This document shows, piece after piece, positions 19,301-32,217 of a DNA stretch of 64,000 nucleotides; the stretch's first letter is position 1; each line of letters begins with the position of its first letter. The stretch covers positions 1-64,000 of the forward strand of contig NZ_BQHR01000020.1 of NCBI RefSeq assembly GCF_021601625.1, given 5' to 3'. A program made the translations under genes and the position numbers. The DNA is from Pseudomonas paraglycinae. GTDB lineage: Bacteria; Pseudomonadota; Gammaproteobacteria; Pseudomonadales; Pseudomonadaceae. Below the pieces are notes generated by a model that was not told the DNA's origin, did no database searches, and saw only the letters and a list, made by a program, of their open reading frames with translations.

Positions 19301-20970
19301 AATTCAAACAGGCTCTCGGGTAATTCGGTGATCTGGTTTTCACTGAGGATCGCCGTCTTGAGCGTCGGATGGTCGATCAGGCCAGGCGGGACTTCCAGCA
19401 GGCCCGTGCGTGAAAGGTCGAGGTAGGTCAGCGAGTTCAGGGTTTGCAGATCGGGCACCAGATTCAGCGGATTGCCCGGTAACTCCAGTGATTCGAGTCT
19501 GGGCATTGCGGCCAGCGCTGTCAGTGATTCGGCGGTCAGACTCACGCCACAGCTATCCAGCACCAGGACTTCCAGCGTCGACAGGTTTTTGAGCGTCTCG
19601 CTCAGTTGATCCAGTTGGCCGTTGCGAAAGAACAGCCGTTTGAGCCGGGAGAAACTTCGCAGAAACGCCGCGTCACCGCGCAAGCTTTTATTCCCGTTGA
19701 TGGTCAGCGCAGTGATGTGATTGAAGTCCGCGCTCAGTATCGGAAGGTCACCAATGAATTTGGCCTCGGCCGTAAAAACATCGGCCCTGGCGTGCGGATG
19801 GATTTTCGAGCGGTGACGCCACAGGCGCAGCAGATTGCCGGCAAACGTCTCGCGTGCATCCTGTTCGGTGAAGCGTTCGTTGGCTTCCAGCATCGCGCCG
19901 CTGATCGGGTCGCGGTCGGGAATGTCTCGGGCCCAAAGATTCAGATCGGCACTCAGCGTGGCCAGCTCGGTTTCCCACGCCGTCAGTTGCAAGCGGCCCT
20001 GAACCAGTGAGCCGGGCAGGCGATAAATCAGGCCGCTGGCCTGGCCCTCGTCGATATCTGGAAACAGGGCCGTGGTGCGGTTGATATCGGCCTGTTCGGC
20101 GCGTACGCCAAAATTGACGCCGGTGCGGGTGAAACAGGTTTTTACCCGCTCGCGTGTGGCGGCAGTGAGTGGATTACCGGAAAAGTCGTATCCGGCAGCC
20201 GCAGCAGGCGAGAGTTCGAACAACGCTTCAGGCAGTGTGGTGATCCGGTTATCGGTCAGCCAGGCGCTCCTGATTTGCGGGTGATCGATCAAGCCGGGCG
20301 GGACTTCGGCAATCCCGGTGCGGGACAGGTTGAGGTAGGTCAGCGATGGCAGGAAGGTTAAATCGAAGCTGCTGCCGAGTGGGTTGTCCTTGAGATCCAG
20401 TTCAACCAGTTCATTGAGTGAAGTGAGCAGCGTCTGGTTTTCCGGGGTCAGGATGATTCCACATTTGCGCAGCCTTAATCGGCGCAGGGCGGGCAGGGTC
20501 GAGAGGTTTTGCGGCAGGGTGTGCAAGTCGAAGTTCTGCAGGTCGAGTCGGGATAAACGAGGGAAGCGTTCAATAAATGTTTCGATGCCTGCCGATGCTC
20601 CGCTGCCGCTCAGTTCCAGGCTGTTGACATGGCTGAAGTCTGCCGCCAGCACCGGCAGATCGCCCAGCAAGGGTTCGATAAAACGCATGCGATAGCCAAA
20701 GCGTTCCGGAGTCTCGCGGCGCCAGCAGCTGAGCAGGGTTCGGGCGAAAAGCTGTCGATCACGAGCGGCTGCAGCTCGTCGGGCGATAGACAGTTCCTGG
20801 CCGGTGGCGGGATCGATCCGTACGTCTCTCAGGCGCCATAGATCAAGGTCGTTTTCCAGGCGGGCGTATTCAAGGCGCAGTCGTGACAGCTCGGCGATCG
20901 GATTCTCCAGATGGTTTTGCAGGCGTTGCACCATGGCCTGCAGGCCTTCTTGAGTGATCCCGGGAAAAAC
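16396..20970 (-). repeat. Five tandem ~304-codon modules inside the LRR gene
   Basis: Module starts lie at 20970, 20067, 19155, 18243 and 17331, giving periods of 903, 912, 912 and 912 bases. The three equal 912-base periods and shared phrases (for example FIGDLPxLSADFxHxxxLxxxGN) show intragenic duplication followed by divergence. Confidence 0.85.
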
Positions 20971-23900
20971 ATCGCGCACCCGCATGTCCAGGGTCGGCGG
21001 AGAACCATCGGGTGACAGATTGCGTGAGTAACCGTCAGTGCCCAGCAGGCGCAAAGTGTCGACGTCGGTGGCGGGAGAGGATTCGACCGCCAGTGTGAGT
21101 CGCAGACTGTCGCGTGGCAGAGGATTGTCGCGAATGAGCTGGCGGAGCTTTTGTCCTTCGCCGATTTGCAGATACAACGCCTGACGTCGGTCGTCGGGCA
21201 GGGCTTGCAGCACGCTGGTGTAGAAATCCGTCGGGCCGTGCAATTCCAGTCCGGCCTGATCAAACGGCTGCCACGTGCCATCGGCTCGGCGTACCAGGAT
21301 TTTTTCGATAGGGGCGCCCATGGGACCAGTGGTGTCGAGCCGCTTTCCTGCGAACGATTGGTCACGCACTTCAAGGCTGACGGTGTCTGACCAGCCTGGC
21401 AGCAGCGGCAGGCTGTGCAGTGCCAAAGTCTCGGAGTCCTGGTTATGCACCGAATCGATTTCCAGTCCTTCGTAAGCCCGGGTGATGCGTAGCTCGTGCA
21501 ATGCGGTTTCAGAGAGCTGTTGCTGACGCTCTGGAAGCACGTCTTCACTCAGCTGCGTCAGTTCGGTGCCGGTGGCGGTGTGAATGAGTTCTTCGGTGAT
21601 CCTGACAGGCAGGTTCGGTACGTGCCGCGCCACCTGTTTCACCAGCGGTGTAGCGCGATGCTGGCTTGACTCATAGCGTTGTTCGAACAGGGCAGGGCGC
21701 TGTTGCCTGGCAATCTGCGCGAGTCGGCTGCGAAGTTGACGGACGCGTGCATCCAGGGCGATTTTCTGCCCGAACTCTTCATTGAGCAGGGTGCTGATTT
21801 CGGTTTCATCGAGAGCCCGCAGCAATGTCTTGAGCAGGTCGTCGTCGATCAGACGATTAACGTGAACGTCCGTTAGCGGGAGCTGCACATCATCGGAGGA
21901 TTGCCAGAGCGTCGCTCCCTCGGCATCGATCAGGCGCAGCCTTCTGGTTTTCGGCCACAAGCCTTGTTCGTTCAGCAATTGCAGCTGGATCAGCGGATCT
22001 GCCTCGCGATAAACCGTTGGCTCGTCGCTGGTGATCTGCTCGATGAACGCCTGCAAGTCCCGATCGATCCTGAAACGCTCAATGGTGTCGGCCAGCAGTG
22101 GCGGAACACGCTCCTGATTCATGTGCATTTTGCGCAAACCGTCTTCGGTGTAGCCGCTGATTTTCAGAATGCGTTCGCGCTGCGCCGGGGTAAATGCCTC
22201 TACGCTGTGGCCGATTCGCTGCAACGCAGTGTTGGTGTCCCATCGCAGCGGATTTTCCAGCTCGGTGTGAAAAGCTCCTTCGCCGTTATGCCGCACGACA
22301 GGTTCGTAGGTGTCGGTGCGTGAGGGGTGTTCGATTCGCAGTTGACCGGGTATCTCGTGATCGTTGACCGCGTAGTGCGTCTGATCCAGCGGTAGCAGTT
22401 TTTTGCCCTGATGCCAGTGCAGACCCTGGGCGTCGGGCAGGGAGCCTGCCGCTGGCAGGGTGTCACGGGCGTAGCTGCTCAGATCCGGCTTCCAGTACAG
22501 GGTTTTGCCGTTGCGCAGTTTCACGGGTTGAAACCGATCCATGAATGCCACCACTTCGGGCGGCAGTACCTTGGGCAGTTCGGCCATGGCGACACTGGTG
22601 CCAATCCCGAAAGCACCCAGCTGAATCAGTGATTCCAGTGCAGCGAAGTAGTGCGCACAGGCTTCGGTGGTTTGGCCTTCGGCCAAATCGACATAGAACG
22701 TGAAAAGCTCGTCGAGCAGCTGATAGGTGATGTACGCCATCATCATTTCACCCAGGAACGGCACGAACGGCAGAACGACGAACGCGGCGATTTCCAGGAT
22801 CGACGTTGCGACACTGACAAACGAATCCCAGCGCCTCCAGCGTGCATTGCGATCGACCATGGCAGTGGGAACAGCGATCACTGCGGCATCGTTGAGGATC
22901 TTGTTCAGCTTGCGCTGATAAAGATGTTCCCAGAGTTCACCGGCGATGGGGGTGGCCGAGAATTGCAGGTCGGGCCTTTCGATAAGGGTGTCGCGCCACG
23001 ACGGCATTTGACTGCCGGTCTGTGGCGGATGCCATTTCACTTTGCTCAGCCGTTGCTTGAGCTGGCCGAAAAATTGTCCACGCTGTTCGTGCGCGACGAA
23101 GCGGCTGAAGAATCGCTGGTACTCCGTATCGCGCAGCTGTCGGATCAGTTCGTGTGCGAGGTCGCCCGTGGAGAGGTACTCCTTGATCGGATGATCGGGG
23201 TCGTCCGGTATGTAAGCCACCACTGCAACGGCGGTTTTCGCGCTTTCAAGGTCAGGTGCAAACACCAGGATTCCGGTCAGTGCGACCGACATCATCGTCA
23301 AATCGTGGCACAGCATGGGCTGACCGTTCATCAAAACCACGGATGTCCCGTCCAGCAGACTTTCAATCGAATGCAGATTCGCTTCTCCGATGTCGCCATT
23401 CATCCGCGCCAGCTTCAGTGCGGCGCGCAGTGCGGTTTTCTGCGCGGTATTGACCTTGTGCCGCAGCACCGAAGCTGCCACCGGGTTGGCGAGCGCGAGA
23501 CTTTCCTCCAGGTAGGTTTTGTATCGAGCACCGATATCCAGTTCCCGGCACAGTCGGCTGAAGGCTGGAATGCCGGGTTCTGCATTAAGTGGCGCCAGTG
23601 TCTCGAATTGTCCGGTCCCGGTCGGGCGGGTGATGAACGAGGAGCCGCTGGCGTAGGCCCCGGGTTCTGTTTCGCCCGCCTCGAAGTTATGCAGTGCTGC
23701 GTCCAGCAGCGACACTGTCCACGTCCGGGCGCCGATGGTAATGCCTGCGGCCTTCACCGGGATGTACAACTGCAGGAAGGTTTCCTTGACGTTCAGATCG
23801 AGGTCGAAACGCGTTTTCAGCGCCTCGGTGAGGATGGGCTCGGCGAAGGTGCTGGCGTTCTGTACCCGTTCGAGCATTTGATCGACGGCGTTCTGCGCGG

Positions 23901-24135
23901 TCATGTGCTGCGTTATGGCGTTTCTGAGCGCTTGATGTTGATCAACGGGTGCTGACTTGATCGGTTCGGGGAGCGCGCGATGGCTGTTCTTCAAGGCGGC
24001 GCGCCGGGCGGGCGACGCCTTGCCCAGCCATTCGGGGATCGCGTTCACCAGCGGTTCATAGTGGGAAGCGGGGCTTTGTGCGGTCGCACCGGGCGTGGGC
24101 GAACTGGCGGGCGATTGCCCGGTGGTGGATGGCAT
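16396..24135 (-). CDS. Giant leucine-rich-repeat protein with DUF6543/dermonecrotic-toxin-like N-terminus
   Basis: This is a 2579-residue protein. Residues ~20-1050 look like the DUF6543 (dermonecrotic-toxin-like) region of pseudomonad LRR effectors, with one hydrophobic stretch around 435-478 (IAAFVVLPFVPFLGEMMMAY). From about 1056 come five modules that start at 1056, 1357, 1661, 1965 and 2269. Each has a helical ~110-residue block (LFPxLDxxxAS, then YxLPGxxxxGR) and ~190 residues of LRRs (LxYLDLSxTGIxEVPxGLIDHP; ENQITELPESLF). The protein ends 40 residues after the last module in an acidic tail, and I see no NEL ubiquitin-ligase domain. No signal peptide is visible. The start has AAGGACG. 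It interrupts the argR-aruC neighbourhood. An effector or toxin role is inferred from family only. Confidence 0.8.
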   Translation of the reverse strand: MPSTTGQSPASSPTPGATAQSPASHYEPLVNAIPEWLGKASPARRAALKNSHRALPEPIKSAPVDQHQALRNAITQHMTAQNAVDQMLERVQNASTFAEPILTEALKTRFDLDLNVKETFLQLYIPVKAAGITIGARTWTVSLLDAALHNFEAGETEPGAYASGSSFITRPTGTGQFETLAPLNAEPGIPAFSRLCRELDIGARYKTYLEESLALANPVAASVLRHKVNTAQKTALRAALKLARMNGDIGEANLHSIESLLDGTSVVLMNGQPMLCHDLTMMSVALTGILVFAPDLESAKTAVAVVAYIPDDPDHPIKEYLSTGDLAHELIRQLRDTEYQRFFSRFVAHEQRGQFFGQLKQRLSKVKWHPPQTGSQMPSWRDTLIERPDLQFSATPIAGELWEHLYQRKLNKILNDAAVIAVPTAMVDRNARWRRWDSFVSVATSILEIAAFVVLPFVPFLGEMMMAYITYQLLDELFTFYVDLAEGQTTEACAHYFAALESLIQLGAFGIGTSVAMAELPKVLPPEVVAFMDRFQPVKLRNGKTLYWKPDLSSYARDTLPAAGSLPDAQGLHWHQGKKLLPLDQTHYAVNDHEIPGQLRIEHPSRTDTYEPVVRHNGEGAFHTELENPLRWDTNTALQRIGHSVEAFTPAQRERILKISGYTEDGLRKMHMNQERVPPLLADTIERFRIDRDLQAFIEQITSDEPTVYREADPLIQLQLLNEQGLWPKTRRLRLIDAEGATLWQSSDDVQLPLTDVHVNRLIDDDLLKTLLRALDETEISTLLNEEFGQKIALDARVRQLRSRLAQIARQQRPALFEQRYESSQHRATPLVKQVARHVPNLPVRITEELIHTATGTELTQLSEDVLPERQQQLSETALHELRITRAYEGLEIDSVHNQDSETLALHSLPLLPGWSDTVSLEVRDQSFAGKRLDTTGPMGAPIEKILVRRADGTWQPFDQAGLELHGPTDFYTSVLQALPDDRRQALYLQIGEGQKLRQLIRDNPLPRDSLRLTLAVESSPATDVDTLRLLGTDGYSRNLSPDGSPPTLDMRVRDVFPGITQEGLQAMVQRLQNHLENPIAELSRLRLEYARLENDLDLWRLRDVRIDPATGQELSIARRAAAARDRQLFARTLLSCWRRETPERFGYRMRFIEPLLGDLPVLAADFSHVNSLELSGSGASAGIETFIERFPRLSRLDLQNFDLHTLPQNLSTLPALRRLRLRKCGIILTPENQTLLTSLNELVELDLKDNPLGSSFDLTFLPSLTYLNLSRTGIAEVPPGLIDHPQIRSAWLTDNRITTLPEALFELSPAAAAGYDFSGNPLTAATRERVKTCFTRTGVNFGVRAEQADINRTTALFPDIDEGQASGLIYRLPGSLVQGRLQLTAWETELATLSADLNLWARDIPDRDPISGAMLEANERFTEQDARETFAGNLLRLWRHRSKIHPHARADVFTAEAKFIGDLPILSADFNHITALTINGNKSLRGDAAFLRSFSRLKRLFFRNGQLDQLSETLKNLSTLEVLVLDSCGVSLTAESLTALAAMPRLESLELPGNPLNLVPDLQTLNSLTYLDLSRTGLLEVPPGLIDHPTLKTAILSENQITELPESLFELSAQAGDGYDLSNNPLSASTRERIKQYNRETGQDFAVLADLADIETTQQLFPDLDAQDASDVFYSLPGSIEHGRSQLRHWQAEIRQLNADLARWAAAGPSIHPDTGQVLNPRQVFVMQTNRKLFAQRIEELWRFRFAEKATQRGNVLIAELPFIGDLPVLSADFSHIAELTLDGNPALSGIDAFLWPFTGLRHLELHEFKLEQLPEACERMPLLERLVLEYCELTLTPPTQARLSSMSRLQFLNLSHNPLGAAPELKTLPALTHVRLIDTGISHLPEGLVEHPTLIMANFEHNRISELPDSLLDRPALSPNQFMLGENPFSPATRERIKTRYQHTRQDFGVSMPTADIDRVRVLFPTLDAEQANRMLYLLPGTVAQGRLQIAQWETQWQQLDTTLNRWVSEVPEQHPSTGTPLTDEDKIVERTGRDQYRRDLQAFWRARSTAQPEMRSDRLILNLPFIGELPSLSADFSHVTTLSITGNAQLRAGDVFFDAFSGLETLELRDLGLQQIPDSFRRMPALENLVLSNCAVTLDVEGRSTLASLTRLKKLDLYNNPLGLAPDIRSLPALDFLDLAGTAISEIPDGMINHPQLEIVILNNNRLNEIPDEVFNLPAEIGNGYDFGNNPLSPATRERVKDYFRRTGGDLGVLAEEADRARVQTLYPALDDDQASTFLYRLSGTLADGRQEVARREMALSDLTRSLAHWSSDIPVSAPDGQPLPVTERLRQEQLRTQFAEALLTCWRQIPMEDSSLDSFGFSHTVSFIGELPTLGAPLPYVPDLFLVGEGHSSRLGRFLEAFPGLDSLAIRECNLGDIPEDIFTMNQLTALSLPDCKIRLTPESAAALASMDKLEVLNLRDNPLGLTPDVSNLHGLTDLDLSDTGITEIPRGVLENLHWNEIDLSGNAITDVPEEIMDVPAAVGDRYDLRDNPLSTESKARVRAYYQETGNNLNVAGIDDAPRPAEMRPDLEIED

Positions 24136-24284
24136 CGTTGGCGTCCTTGAGCGTCGAAAAAGAGCTCAAGCAGAGCAAAATGCATCTTGTGTCAGGTGGT
24201 ACATATGTATGACAGGCCATCCCGTCGCAATTGATATGCTCGCAGGCCTGCTGAAATGGCTGGCGGCAGTTTAAACTGCGCCTT

Positions 24285-25662
<1,378 letters not shown>

Positions 25663-25720
25663 TTCATGCAAGACCGCCCGGCGTCTGTCGTGATCGACAG
25701 GCGCCGGGACCATTTTCCTG

Positions 25721-25745
25721 TGCCGGGCCTGCCCGGCATTTTTTT
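25721..25745 (+). terminator. Terminator-like hairpin between aruC and aruF
   Basis: TGCCGGGC and GCCCGGCA form a tight GC-rich stem followed by seven T. It has the full form of an intrinsic terminator although the catabolic genes continue downstream, so it may uncouple aruC from aruFGDB. Confidence 0.75.
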
Positions 25746-25793
25746 CCCGAGTCGGCGCTTTCGCCGACCTGAAGTAGAGAAAGGAGTGACACC

Positions 25794-26813
25794 ATGCTGG
25801 TGATGCGCCCCGCGCAAATGGCTGATCTGGGCGAGGTACAGCGTCTGGCTGCGGACAGCCCGATTGGTGTCACTTCCTTGCCGGATGACGTTGAACGCCT
25901 GAGCGACAAGATCGCTGCGAGCGAAGCTTCGTTTGCCGCCGAAGTGAGCTTCAACGGCGAAGAGAGTTACTTCTTCGTCCTCGAAGACACCGCCACCGGC
26001 AAACTGGTAGGCTGCTCGGCAATCGTTGCTTCGGCCGGTTATTCCGAGCCGTTCTACAGCTTTCGCAACGAGACCTTCGTGCACGCTTCCCGCGAGCTGA
26101 AGATCCACAACAAGATCCACGTGCTTTCGCAGTGCCACGACCTGACCGGCAACAGCTTGCTGACCAGTTTCTACGTGCAGCGCGAGCTGGTGGGTTCACC
26201 GTGGTCTGAGCTCAACTCCCGTGGTCGTCTGCTGTTCGTCGCCAGCCATCCTGAGCGGTTCGCCGATTCGGTGGTGACCGAGATCGTCGGTTACAGCGAC
26301 GAGAACGGCGACTCGCCATTCTGGGACGCCATCGGTCGCAACTTCTTCGACCTGAACTACGCCGAGGCCGAGCGTCTGTGTGGCCTGAAAAGCCGGACGT
26401 TCCTCGCCGAGCTGATGCCGCATTACCCGATCTACGTGCCGCTGCTGCCGGACTCCGCTCAGGAAGCGATGGGCCAGGTACACCCGCGTGCGCAGATCAC
26501 CTTCGACATCCTGATGCGCGAAGGCTTCGAGACCGATCACTACATTGACATCTTCGACGGTGGCCCGACCCTGCATGCGCGTGTCTCGGGGATCCGTTCG
26601 ATCGCCCAGAGCCGCGTGGTGCCGGTGAAACTCGGCGAGCCGGTCAAAGGTGCCGGGCGCCAGTATCTGGTGGCCAACGCCCAGTTGCAGGATTACCGCG
26701 CGGTATTGCTGGAGCTGGATTACGCGCCGGGCAAGCCGGTGACTCTGGATCTGGAAGCGGCCGAAGCCCTGGGCGTCGGTGAAGGTGCCAGCGTGCGCCT
26801 GGTGGCGGTTTAA
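25794..26813 (+). CDS. aruF: Arginine N-succinyltransferase, alpha subunit
   Basis: This 339-residue AstA-family protein (GNAT-like) begins MLVMRPAQMADLGEVQRLA. With AruG it forms the enzyme that transfers succinyl from succinyl-CoA to the alpha-amino group of arginine (or ornithine). Shared family blocks are LLTSFYVQRELVGSPW, LSRGRLLFVASHP-like NSRGRLLFVASHPERF, and GFETDHYIDIFDGGP. The Shine-Dalgarno AAAGGAG is strong. Tandem paralogue of aruG. Confidence 0.95.
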   Translation: MLVMRPAQMADLGEVQRLAADSPIGVTSLPDDVERLSDKIAASEASFAAEVSFNGEESYFFVLEDTATGKLVGCSAIVASAGYSEPFYSFRNETFVHASRELKIHNKIHVLSQCHDLTGNSLLTSFYVQRELVGSPWSELNSRGRLLFVASHPERFADSVVTEIVGYSDENGDSPFWDAIGRNFFDLNYAEAERLCGLKSRTFLAELMPHYPIYVPLLPDSAQEAMGQVHPRAQITFDILMREGFETDHYIDIFDGGPTLHARVSGIRSIAQSRVVPVKLGEPVKGAGRQYLVANAQLQDYRAVLLELDYAPGKPVTLDLEAAEALGVGEGASVRLVAV

Positions 26814-26864
26814 CGCCTTAGCGAGTTTCACGGGTGGCCACGGCGGCCCGTTTGAGGAGATAGC

Positions 26865-29356
<2,492 letters not shown>

Positions 29357-29449
29357 TGCTAATCGCCAGCCTGCTGGCGATGGCCGCGCCGCGGTCTCAA
29401 AGAATAGTTACTGAAGCCTATAACAACAGATTCTCGTGGAGCCTCGCTG

Positions 29450-30796
29450 ATGAAATCCTATGAAGTCAATTTTGACGGTCTAGTGGGGCCGACCCATAAC
29501 TACGGTGGTCTGTCCTACGGCAACGTTGCGTCCCAGAGCAACAGCCAGCAGTCTTCGAACCCGAAGGAAGCGGCGCTGCAAGGCCTGGCGAAAATGAAAG
29601 CGCTGATGGAAATGGGCTTTCAGCAGGGCGTTCTCGCACCGCAAGAGCGTCCGGATGTGGCTGCCTTGCGCCGTCTGGGTTTCAGCGGCACCGACGCTCA
29701 GGTGATCGAGCGTGCCGCCAAAGAAGCGATGCCGCTGCTGGTCGCCAGTTGCTCGGCGTCGAGCATGTGGGTGGCCAACGCCGCCACGGTCAGCCCGAGT
29801 GCCGACACCGCTGACGGTCGCGTGCACTTCACCGCCGCCAACCTGAACTGCAAATACCACCGCAGCATTGAGCACCCGACCACCAGTCGCGTGCTGGGCG
29901 CGATGTTCGCCAATCAGCAGCACTTCGCGCACCACGCCGCATTGCCGGCGGTGGCGCAGTTCGGTGACGAAGGCGCAGCCAACCACACGCGTTTCTGCCG
30001 TGAGTACGGCGAGGCCGGTGTCGAGTTCTTCGTGTTCGGTCGCAGTGCGTTCGACACCCGCTACCCGGCGCCGCAGAAATACCCGGCGCGTCAGACCCTC
30101 GAAGCGTCGCAAGCGGTCGCTCGTTTGCACGGTCTGCGTGACGACGGCGTGGTCTACGCGCAACAGAATCCTGCGGTGATCGATCAGGGCGTGTTCCACA
30201 ACGACGTGATCGCGGTGGGCAACGGCGAGGTGCTGTTCTATCACGAGGACGCGTTCCTCGACACCGATCAGATGCTGGCTGAGCTGCAAGCCAAACTGGC
30301 CAAGGTCGGCGGCAACTTCCAGTCGGTCTGCGTGCCGCGTTCGGCGGTCACCGTCGACGACGCGGTGCGTTCCTACCTGTTCAACAGCCAGCTGCTGTCG
30401 CGCCCTGACGGCTCTATGCTGCTGATCGTGCCGGAAGAGTGCCGTGGCAACGAGCGCGTGTGGAATTACCTGCAAAGCCTGACCAGCTCCGGCGGCCTGA
30501 TCCGTGAAGTAAAAGTCTTCGACCTCAAGCAAAGCATGCAGAACGGCGGTGGCCCGGCGTGCCTGCGTCTGCGTGTCGCGCTCAACGAAACCGAGCTGGC
30601 GGCCGTCAACCCAGGGGTTATCATGACCGCCCCGTTGTACGGTTCGTTGACCGAATGGGTTGAAAAGCACTACCGCGACCGCCTGACCGAAAGTGACCTG
30701 GCGGATCCGCAGTTGCTGCTTGAATGCCGGACGGCACTGGATGAACTGACGCAAATCCTTAAACTGGGCGCGGTTTATCCATTCCAGATCAATTGA
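29450..30796 (+). CDS. aruB: N-succinylarginine dihydrolase
   Basis: This is a 448-residue AstB family enzyme that splits N2-succinylarginine to succinylornithine, two ammonia and CO2. Typical blocks are [20 protein letters not shown] at the N-terminus, [29 protein letters not shown] with the catalytic His, and [11 protein letters not shown] with a Cys near the C-terminus, as in the guanidine-modifying fold. The length matches AstB. It lies 93 bases after aruD. Confidence 0.95.
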   Translation: MKSYEVNFDGLVGPTHNYGGLSYGNVASQSNSQQSSNPKEAALQGLAKMKALMEMGFQQGVLAPQERPDVAALRRLGFSGTDAQVIERAAKEAMPLLVASCSASSMWVANAATVSPSADTADGRVHFTAANLNCKYHRSIEHPTTSRVLGAMFANQQHFAHHAALPAVAQFGDEGAANHTRFCREYGEAGVEFFVFGRSAFDTRYPAPQKYPARQTLEASQAVARLHGLRDDGVVYAQQNPAVIDQGVFHNDVIAVGNGEVLFYHEDAFLDTDQMLAELQAKLAKVGGNFQSVCVPRSAVTVDDAVRSYLFNSQLLSRPDGSMLLIVPEECRGNERVWNYLQSLTSSGGLIREVKVFDLKQSMQNGGGPACLRLRVALNETELAAVNPGVIMTAPLYGSLTEWVEKHYRDRLTESDLADPQLLLECRTALDELTQILKLGAVYPFQIN

Positions 30797-30858
30797 TGGC
30801 CGGCGCGCCGCCTGAACGTGGCGCGCGGCTTGTCTCCCCAACAGAGCGTAAAAAAGAC

Positions 30859-31149
30859 ATGAGCGATTCCCTGCGGCTGATCCTTGAAGACACCGACGGC
30901 AAGCAACTGGAAACTTCCTGCACCCGCGTCGCGGTCATGTGGCAAGGCAAAGAGCTGTGGATCCAGCAGGACGGCCGCGGCCAACTGTTGATCGGCGTGG
31001 ACGTCGAAGAGGGCGACGAAGAGTACGCCAACCTGCTGTTGCGCCCATTGGCGACTAATCTGGTAAGTCTGCAACTGGAGATGGAACCGGCTGACCTCGG
31101 CGACGATGACGGTCACGTGCACGGCCCGGATTGCAATCACGACCACTAA
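30859..31149 (+). CDS. Small His-rich hypothetical protein of the aru operon
   Basis: This 96-residue protein begins MSDSLRLILEDTDGKQLETS and ends in a tail rich in His and Asp (HVHGPDCNHDH), which could bind a metal. The equivalent place between aruB and aruE in P. aeruginosa holds a hypothetical gene too. The ATG at 30859 is chosen because upstream in-frame starts overlap the end of aruB, though the Shine-Dalgarno is weak. Function is unknown; a metal-delivery role for the zinc enzyme AruE next door is only a thought. Confidence 0.75.
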   Translation: MSDSLRLILEDTDGKQLETSCTRVAVMWQGKELWIQQDGRGQLLIGVDVEEGDEEYANLLLRPLATNLVSLQLEMEPADLGDDDGHVHGPDCNHDH

Positions 31150-31161
31150 GGAAACCGCTCT

Positions 31162-32172
31162 ATGCTCGCCCTCGGCAAACTGCTTGAACTGACCCTCGCC
31201 GGCCGCGAACCGGCGGAGAAGACTCAACTGACTGTCGAAGGCGTGCGCATGCGCTGGTTGAGCGAGGGGGCGCTGGAAGTCCGGCCACCCGAAGCGCGCG
31301 ACAATGGCCTGGATCTGCTGCTGTCGGCAGGTATCCACGGCAATGAAACGGCACCGATCGAATTGCTCGACCGGTTGCTGCATGACATCGCCCGCGGCGA
31401 TCTGAAGCCGCGCGCACGCATTCTGTTCCTGTTCGGCAACCCGGAAGCGATTCGCAAGGGCGAACGTTTCGTCGAGCAGGACGTCAATCGGCTGTTCAAC
31501 GGCCGTCACGAACAAAGCAGCGGTTCCGAAGCCCTGCGCGCCTGCGAGCTGGAACGTCTGGCGGCAAGCTTCTTCAGCCTTCCTGACCGTCAGCGCCTGC
31601 ACTACGACCTGCACACCGCAATTCGCGGTTCGAAAATCGAGCAGTTCGCCTTGTATCCGTGGAAGGAAGGTCGCCAGCATTCCCGTCTTGAGCTGGCCCG
31701 CCTGCGCGCGGCCGGCATGGAGGCGGTGCTGTTGCAGAACAAGCCGTCGATCGTGTTCAGCTCCTACACCTACGACAAGCTGGGGGCCGAGTCCTTCACG
31801 CTGGAGCTGGGCAAGGCGCGGCCGTTCGGGCAGAACGCCGGGGTCAATGTGTCACTGCTGGAAACCCGCCTGAAGCAGATCATCGAAGGCACTGAGCCGG
31901 AAATGGCAGAGCAGGACCTGGACGGTCTGCAACTGTTCAGCGTGGCACGGGAAATCATCAAGCACAGCGATGCGTTCCGCCTGAACCTGCCGGCGGACAT
32001 CGAAAACTTTTCGGAACTGGATGTGGGTTATGTGCTGGCCGAAGACCTGGCCAATACCCGCTGGATCATCGAAGAGCAGGGCGCGCGGATCATCTTCCCC
32101 AACCCCAAGGTCAAGAACGGCCTGCGGGCGGGCATTCTGATCGTGCCGACCACTGACGAAAATCTTGCCTGA
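31162..32172 (+). CDS. aruE: Succinylglutamate desuccinylase
   Basis: This is a 336-residue AstE family zinc hydrolase that releases glutamate from N-succinylglutamate, the last pathway step. [13 protein letters not shown] supplies the zinc-binding His and Glu, and [10 protein letters not shown] the third ligand. The length fits. It follows the His-rich gene by 12 bases with AAGGAAACC as ribosome-binding site, and is closed by a hairpin. Confidence 0.95.
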   Translation: MLALGKLLELTLAGREPAEKTQLTVEGVRMRWLSEGALEVRPPEARDNGLDLLLSAGIHGNETAPIELLDRLLHDIARGDLKPRARILFLFGNPEAIRKGERFVEQDVNRLFNGRHEQSSGSEALRACELERLAASFFSLPDRQRLHYDLHTAIRGSKIEQFALYPWKEGRQHSRLELARLRAAGMEAVLLQNKPSIVFSSYTYDKLGAESFTLELGKARPFGQNAGVNVSLLETRLKQIIEGTEPEMAEQDLDGLQLFSVAREIIKHSDAFRLNLPADIENFSELDVGYVLAEDLANTRWIIEEQGARIIFPNPKVKNGLRAGILIVPTTDENLA

Positions 32173-32180
32173 AACTGAAC

Positions 32181-32205
32181 CTCCCCCACGCCGCGCGCGG
32201 GGGAG
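32181..32205. terminator. Hairpin ending the aru operon
   Basis: CTCCCCC and GGGGGAG pair around eleven bases between convergent aruE and the lumazine synthase gene; no long U-run, so strength is uncertain. Confidence 0.6.
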
Positions 32206-32217
32206 ATCGTTATTGCA

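Noticed and set aside
22651-23955. 434-codon frame opposite the LRR gene's N-terminal part
   Set aside because: Composition is typical of an antisense frame and no ribosome-binding site or motif was found.
16396-24135. NEL-type E3 ubiquitin ligase call for the LRR protein
   Set aside because: The protein ends ~40 residues after the last LRR module; there is no room for the ~300-residue Cys-containing NEL domain.
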